A stretch of 24,405 nt of DNA from JANXXV01 sp038230275 (GTDB lineage: Bacteria > Acidobacteriota > Terriglobia > Bryobacterales > Bryobacteraceae): the NCBI GenBank assembly GCA_038230275.1, contig JBBRNO010000100.1, positions 1 to 24,405 on the forward strand, read 5' to 3'. A program made the position numbers and the translations under genes. Shown in pieces: positions 23,357-24,405 of the stretch. Numbering within the stretch: the first letter of the stretch is position 1; every line of letters starts with the position of its first letter. The notes beneath the pieces are model-generated. The model searched no databases. It was not told the origin of the DNA and was given only the letters and a program-made list of their open reading frames with translations.

Positions 23357-23362
23357 ATTGTA
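23357..23362 (-). promoter_or_regulatory. -10-like hexamer for the beta-lactamase operon
   Basis: TACAAT on the minus strand lies 9 nt before ATG 23347. No good -35 is seen. Initiation would give a leader of about 2-4 nt. Confidence 0.38.
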
Positions 23363-23373
23363 GGATTGTTAAG

Positions 23374-23390
23374 CGCCTGGGTTTCAGGCG
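23374..23390. promoter_or_regulatory. small inverted repeat between divergent genes
   Basis: CGCCTG (23374-23379) and CAGGCG (23385-23390) form a perfect 6-bp stem with a 5-nt loop in the 56-bp region between the divergent beta-lactamase and ceramidase-like genes. It could be an operator or an mRNA hairpin just before the GGAGA of the ceramidase-like gene. Confidence 0.25.
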
Positions 23391-23403
23391 ATGGAGAATG
23401 CGG

Positions 23404-24405
23404 ATGCTATTAGCGGGAACAGGACGAAGTGACATCACACCGGCGCCGGGAACGCCACAAGGCGGCTGGGGAGCGCAACTGCATCAGCGCGGCATCGCTT
23501 CCGACTTGCCTTTTCTGGCCACGGCGCTGGTGCTTCAAGAAGCTTCCACCCAGGTAGCGATCCTCGACATTGACGCCATCGGCTTTGACGGCGCATTTAC
23601 CAGCCGCATTCTGAGCGAAATCGAGAAGCTATGCGGTTTGCCCCGCAGCCACATCCGGCTCTCCTGCACACACACGCATTCGGGACCGAACACGTTTCGC
23701 CTGGCCATGATCCGCGAAGGGCTCGACATGGTCCAGCAGTATCTGGACCAGTTGCCCGGCCGGATCGCCGGTGCCGTTTGGCAGGCACAGCAGCGCCTGC
23801 GTCCTGTTCGAATGGGGGCTGCCACAGGGTCATGCTCCATCAACGCCGGCCGCCGCGTGCGCTTGACCGATGGCCGCATGGGCGTCGGCGTCGATGAAAA
23901 TGCGTTGGTCGACCGCACGGTGCGCGTGGTCCGCTTTGATGACGAACACGGGCAAGCAGTGGCCTCTCTGCTGCACTATGCCTGCCATCCCACCACCATA
24001 GCCTGGCAATCGGAGCACTTCACACCGGACTACCCCGGCGTCGCCAGACAAGTGATGGAGCGGGAACTAGGCGGCCATTGCCTCTTTCTGCAAGGGGCTG
24101 CCGGAAATCTGGGGCCCCGGGTGGGCTTCACCGGCGATTTGAGTGTATACCGTAAAGCCGGCCGCATTCTGGGATTGGAAGGGGCAAGGCTGGCGCTGGA
24201 AATCGAGACGCATCCCACGCGCCGCACCCTGCGCGGATTTCAGGAATCCGGCGCACCGATCGCTCTTTACGATTACGAACCGCTGCCAGCGGAGGAGTGC
24301 CCGCTGCGCGTCGCCTATCGCTTGGCTCCATTGCCGGTGCGCGCCTTCCCTCAGCCTGCCGAGGCCGAAGCCGAAGCGGAGAAGTTGCGCGCGCAATGCA
24401 GCCGC
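23404..24405 (+). CDS. neutral/alkaline non-lysosomal ceramidase-family protein (3'-partial)
   Basis: An open frame of 334 codons runs off the window end without a stop. It begins LLAGTGRSDITPAPGTPQGGW, the typical start of the neutral ceramidase-like N-terminal domain (PF04734). The zinc-site motif SCTHTHSGPN, a second ligand region LLHYACHPTTI and GAAGNLGPR are present. Classical enzymes hydrolyse ceramide to sphingosine and fatty acid; many Acidobacteriota and Planctomycetota paralogues with this domain have unknown substrates. There is no signal peptide at this start, unlike secreted ceramidases, so the protein may be cytoplasmic. ATG 23404 is preferred, with GGAGA 6 nt upstream (23393-23397); ATG 23398 would abut that site. 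Divergent from the beta-lactamase gene. Confidence 0.87.
   Translation, partial: MLLAGTGRSDITPAPGTPQGGWGAQLHQRGIASDLPFLATALVLQEASTQVAILDIDAIGFDGAFTSRILSEIEKLCGLPRSHIRLSCTHTHSGPNTFRLAMIREGLDMVQQYLDQLPGRIAGAVWQAQQRLRPVRMGAATGSCSINAGRRVRLTDGRMGVGVDENALVDRTVRVVRFDDEHGQAVASLLHYACHPTTIAWQSEHFTPDYPGVARQVMERELGGHCLFLQGAAGNLGPRVGFTGDLSVYRKAGRILGLEGARLALEIETHPTRRTLRGFQESGAPIALYDYEPLPAEECPLRVAYRLAPLPVRAFPQPAEAEAEAEKLRAQCSR

Overview
The window looks like chromosomal DNA from an Acidobacteriota member of the Solibacteres/Bryobacterales kind. This is inference from content: about 60% GC, a membrane Ser/Thr kinase with an extracytoplasmic TPR tail, an ECF sigma factor of the TIGR02999 type, secreted beta-propeller proteins, ceramidase-like and M28 hydrolases, and many GTG/TTG starts. 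I see no rRNA, tRNA, CRISPR array, phage module or intact transposase. Coding density is high and no gap reaches 300 bp.

Layout. Positions 2-2161 hold the C-terminal part of a Ser/Thr kinase-TPR protein, followed by a small unknown protein and, convergent to it, an ECF sigma factor (2801-3382). Next come a SnoaL/NTF2-like protein and a PdxA-family dehydrogenase. A 148-bp non-autonomous mobile element (4936-5083) sits directly on the pdxA stop codon. An IclR regulator diverges from a secreted beta-propeller gene translationally coupled to a cytochrome c/helix-hairpin-helix gene. A TesA-like lipoprotein esterase diverges from a YbbA-YbbP-type ABC ATPase/permease pair, a synteny known from E. 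coli. A minus-strand operon (15552 to 11894) encodes an HlyD/RND adaptor, an unknown 298-aa protein and an M28 peptidase. Divergent from it, an MFS transporter is followed by a large two-domain protein ending in a DUF59/MIP18 domain. A second copy of the 148-bp element (18649-18796) again sits on an upstream gene's TAG stop codon. The tightly packed minus-strand operon 23347-18820 encodes a class A beta-lactamase-like enzyme, a DJ-1/PfpI protein, an ABC ATPase and an ABC-2 permease fused to an amidohydrolase. The window ends inside a neutral-ceramidase-family gene starting at 23404.

Most notable: (1) the ABC-2 permease-amidohydrolase fusion, with an extra membrane segment that would place the enzyme domain outside the cytoplasm, inside an operon with a beta-lactamase fold and an ABC ATPase; (2) two copies of a 148-bp element with imperfect inverted ends and 4-bp NTAG target duplications, both placed on an upstream TAG stop codon between convergent genes; (3) a recurrent -10-like hexamer 8-10 nt before start codons, suggesting leaderless or near-leaderless mRNAs; (4) a DUF59 domain fused to a beta-rich hydrolase/lyase-like protein, with the family cysteine replaced and an in-frame TGA just after an ATGA-coupled start; (5) a CxxCH cytochrome domain fused to a ComEA-like helix-hairpin-helix domain.

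All family calls come from reading motifs by eye. No database search was run.
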